Below the pieces are notes generated by a model. It ran no database searches. It saw only the letters and a program-made list of their open reading frames with translations, and was not told where the DNA came from. A DNA stretch of 17,691 nucleotides from SVEL01 sp045126215. GTDB lineage: Bacteria; Bacillota; Clostridia; Lachnospirales; Lachnospiraceae. Location: assembly GCA_045126215.1 (NCBI GenBank), contig JBGVOD010000017.1:1-17691 (forward strand). The letters run 5' to 3'. The number at the start of each line of letters is the position of its first letter. Positions within the stretch are counted from its first letter, which is position 1. Shown one piece after another: positions 15,432 to 17,691 of this stretch. The translations under genes were made by a program, and so were the position numbers.

Positions 15432-17447
15432 TTATTTCTTCCTTGATTTTCCTTTAGATGACACTTTTTTTATTGTGTTTTTTCTATTATTTCCAGTTTT
15501 CTGTTTTGGTTTAACTGTCGGTACTTCAAGAACAATTGCTTCAAATGGTCTCAAAGGTATATTTAACATATATGGGAAATTATCACATTCTTCTTCAATT
15601 GATTTATAAGATGAAAGTGTAATAGCTGCATTTTTTTCACTTGCAGTTTCAAAGGTATCCTCTTCTGTTGTATAACTAAAGCTTGAAAGTATAGTATTAT
15701 ATGTACCTTCCACTGGAACGCCTAAAGTATAATCTTCTCTTTCGATCGGTGTAAAGTTACAGATGAAAATAAGTGCTCCATTATAATTCTCAGGATTTTT
15801 TCTTATAAAACTGAATATGCTTCTTTCATTATCATCACAGTTAATCCACTGGAAACTTTCGTAATTATTCTCTCTGTTATCATATGCATAAAGTACTTTA
15901 TTACTCTTGTAGAGCTTTAACAAACTTGATACATAATCTTTCGTCTCTTTATGTAATGGCTCATTTAACAAATACCATTCAAGGTTCTTATCTTCTGACC
16001 ACTCTGACAGCTGAGCAAACTCCTGTCCCATGAATAAAAGTTTCTTACCCGGATGTCCAAACATAAATGTATATGCTGTCTTAAGATTTGCAAACTTATC
16101 AACCTTATATCCCGGCATCTTGTTTATCATAGAACACTTCAAATGAACAACTTCATCATGAGAGATAACAAGAATAAAATTTTCACTAAAAGCATATGTA
16201 AGACCAAATGTCATCTTATTGTGATTATACTTTTTAAATAATGGATCAAGCTTGACATATTCAAGGAAGTCATTCATCCATCCCATATTCCATTTAAATC
16301 CAAATCCAAGAGCCCCATCTTCTACGGGACCTGTTACCTTTGGCCATGCAGTTGACTCTTCGGCAATAAGAAATGCTCTCTTATTTCTCTTTGACATAAT
16401 ACTATTGATATGCTTTAAGATTTCCATTGCTTCGAGATTTCCATTGTCACCGTACTTATTTGGTATCCACTGTCCAGGTCTTCGACCGTAATCTAAATAG
16501 AGCATTGATGCAACTGCATCTACGCGTAATGCGTCAACATGATATTTTTCAACCCAATATAAGGCATTTGCAATAAGGAAATTTTTAACTTCATTTTTTT
16601 CGTAATTGAATACCTTTGTTCCCCATTCAAAATGCTCGCCTTTTCTTGGATCAGGATATTCATAAAGAGGTGTTCCGTCAAAATTTGCAAGACCACATTC
16701 ATCTTTAGGGAAATGTGCAGGAACCCAGTCAAGAATAACTCCAATATCATTTGCATGCATAATATCAACAAATTTCATGAATTCACGAGGACCACCATAC
16801 CTTGATGTAGGTGCATAATATCCTGTGACCTGATATCCCCATGATTGGTCAAGAGGATGCTCTGATATACCCATAACCTCTACATGAGTGTATCCCATTT
16901 CCTTTACATATTTTACTAATTTTTCAGCAATTTCATCATAAGGGATAAATCCCCATTCATTTTTTTCATAATCCTTCTGCCAAGAACCAAGATGAACTTC
17001 ATATATTGACATTGGCTGTTCTGTAGGATTTTCTTTGTCTTTCTTTTCAATCCATTTCTCATCGGTCCAATTAAATCCATCAATATTGGCTACCTTACTT
17101 GCATTTCCCGGTCTTACCTCTGAATGAAATGCATATGGATCTGCCTTGAAAATAATTCTTCCATCTCTTGTATGAATAGCAAACTTATATGTATCCCATT
17201 CCTTTACACCAGGAATGAATGCTTCCCATATACCGGATGTTTCTATGGCCTGCATTCCATTTCTATGTGGATCCCATTGATTAAACTCACCTACTACACT
17301 TACATATGCTGCATTAGGCGCCCAAACTGCAAAATAAACACCCTTCTGTCCATCTATTTCAACTAAATGTGCACCAAGCTTATTATATATCTCATAGTGC
17401 GTTCCTTGACCAAAGATATATCTGTCTGTTTCTGTTATAAAATTCAT
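15432..17447 (-). CDS. glgB: 1,4-alpha-glucan (glycogen) branching enzyme
   Basis: GlgB cuts alpha-1,4 glucan chains and rejoins them as alpha-1,6 branches in glycogen synthesis. The 671 residues comprise a CBM48-like N-terminal module (about 12-105, with VYFAVWAPNAAYVSVVGEFNQW), a GH13 barrel and a C-terminal beta domain. The GH13 regions are DWVPAHF, then LRVDAV with nucleophile D310, AEEST with acid/base E363, and SHDEVV with D431. The spacing 53 and 121 residues from the nucleophile equals that of E. coli GlgB (D405, E458, D526). GEHFEWGTKVFNY is also diagnostic. A basic tail (about 643-671, many K/R) is unusual. The start ATG has AGGTGG four bases upstream. No other glg gene is in the window; upstream sequence lies beyond the right edge. 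Confidence 0.97.
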   Translation of the reverse strand: MNFITETDRYIFGQGTHYEIYNKLGAHLVEIDGQKGVYFAVWAPNAAYVSVVGEFNQWDPHRNGMQAIETSGIWEAFIPGVKEWDTYKFAIHTRDGRIIFKADPYAFHSEVRPGNASKVANIDGFNWTDEKWIEKKDKENPTEQPMSIYEVHLGSWQKDYEKNEWGFIPYDEIAEKLVKYVKEMGYTHVEVMGISEHPLDQSWGYQVTGYYAPTSRYGGPREFMKFVDIMHANDIGVILDWVPAHFPKDECGLANFDGTPLYEYPDPRKGEHFEWGTKVFNYEKNEVKNFLIANALYWVEKYHVDALRVDAVASMLYLDYGRRPGQWIPNKYGDNGNLEAMEILKHINSIMSKRNKRAFLIAEESTAWPKVTGPVEDGALGFGFKWNMGWMNDFLEYVKLDPLFKKYNHNKMTFGLTYAFSENFILVISHDEVVHLKCSMINKMPGYKVDKFANLKTAYTFMFGHPGKKLLFMGQEFAQLSEWSEDKNLEWYLLNEPLHKETKDYVSSLLKLYKSNKVLYAYDNRENNYESFQWINCDDNERSIFSFIRKNPENYNGALIFICNFTPIEREDYTLGVPVEGTYNTILSSFSYTTEEDTFETASEKNAAITLSSYKSIEEECDNFPYMLNIPLRPFEAIVLEVPTVKPKQKTGNNRKNTIKKVSSKGKSRKK

Positions 17448-17691
17448 CGTACCACCTGCTCTTTTTATTTATTAATGCATCAACTTATCACATTAAATTA
17501 TAAGTCTATTCTACTATAAACTATGAAAAAAAGCACTAGTAAATTATATAAAAGATAGAGTAAATTTACTGTCAGTTAGGAGTAATCAGGGAATCCCTTA
17601 GATATCTAGATTTTAACTTTTTTCTTTATATCTTACATATCTTTCATTTTCTTGTCAAAACATTATTACAATATTTTTATCTGTTCACGAA
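17448..17691 (-). promoter_or_regulatory. Upstream region of glgB with candidate promoter and palindromes
   Basis: No gene is visible here. On the minus strand TTGACA (17653-17658) is followed after 17 bases by TAAGAT (17630-17635), a plausible but distant promoter giving a leader of about 180 bases. A nearer TATAAT (17543-17548) has no proper -35 box. Two exact palindromes lie between: AGTAAATTTACT (17559-17570) and TAGATATCTA (17599-17608). They could be protein-binding sites, though AT-rich palindromes arise easily by chance. Confidence 0.35.

Overview
This is an AT-rich chromosomal window, probably from a Gram-positive Clostridia of the Lachnospiraceae type. The reasons are strong AGGAGG-type ribosome sites, the AT-rich codon use, a TrkA/TrkH pair, a fused MacB-like ABC transporter, an HflK/HflC pair and a GlgB of the low-GC Firmicute kind. 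The taxonomic placement is inference from gene content and style. No plasmid, phage or transposase gene is visible, and no CRISPR array.

Layout, left to right. (1) 1-1096: a tRNA-Lys(CTT) and one plus-strand gene for a membrane-anchored DUF2726 protein. These are the only plus-strand genes. The DUF2726 gene has only about 24% G+C by hand count, and its 3' end carries a degenerate copy of the anticodon-to-T-arm part of the tRNA (911-936 versus 60-85). This looks like the scar of an element inserted at the tRNA. A long imperfect palindrome (1004-1089) separates it from the convergent genes that follow. (2) 1097-4039, minus strand: trkA-trkH, a potassium uptake operon with its own promoter. (3) 4180-7472, minus strand: a tightly coupled, notably AT-rich four-gene cassette encoding a small membrane-anchored protein, an ABC ATPase and two FtsX/MacB-type permeases. 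It resembles peptide or antibiotic-resistance transporters. (4) 7791-12722, minus strand: an hflK-hflC-ABC operon in which two SPFH (prohibitin-like) proteins precede a 1003-residue fused ATPase-permease, closed by a strong terminator at 7621-7650. (5) 12828-15341, minus strand: an aconitase-superfamily hydratase with its own promoter and terminator. Its whole 3' untranslated stretch is nine copies of a degenerate 9-base repeat. (6) 15350-17691, minus strand: glgB, glycogen branching enzyme, flanked by a perfect 21-bp hairpin downstream and several short palindromes upstream.

Regions 2, 4, 5 and 6 look like ordinary core functions: potassium homeostasis, membrane organisation and export, central carbon metabolism, and glycogen. 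The accessory material is region 1 and region 3. The points most worth following are the tRNA-derived repeat at the end of the DUF2726 gene and the transcriptional coupling of HflK/HflC to a large ABC transporter rather than to FtsH. The latter suggests an SPFH scaffold serving a mechanotransmission-type transporter. I did not find clear evidence for a wholly new defence or mobile system.
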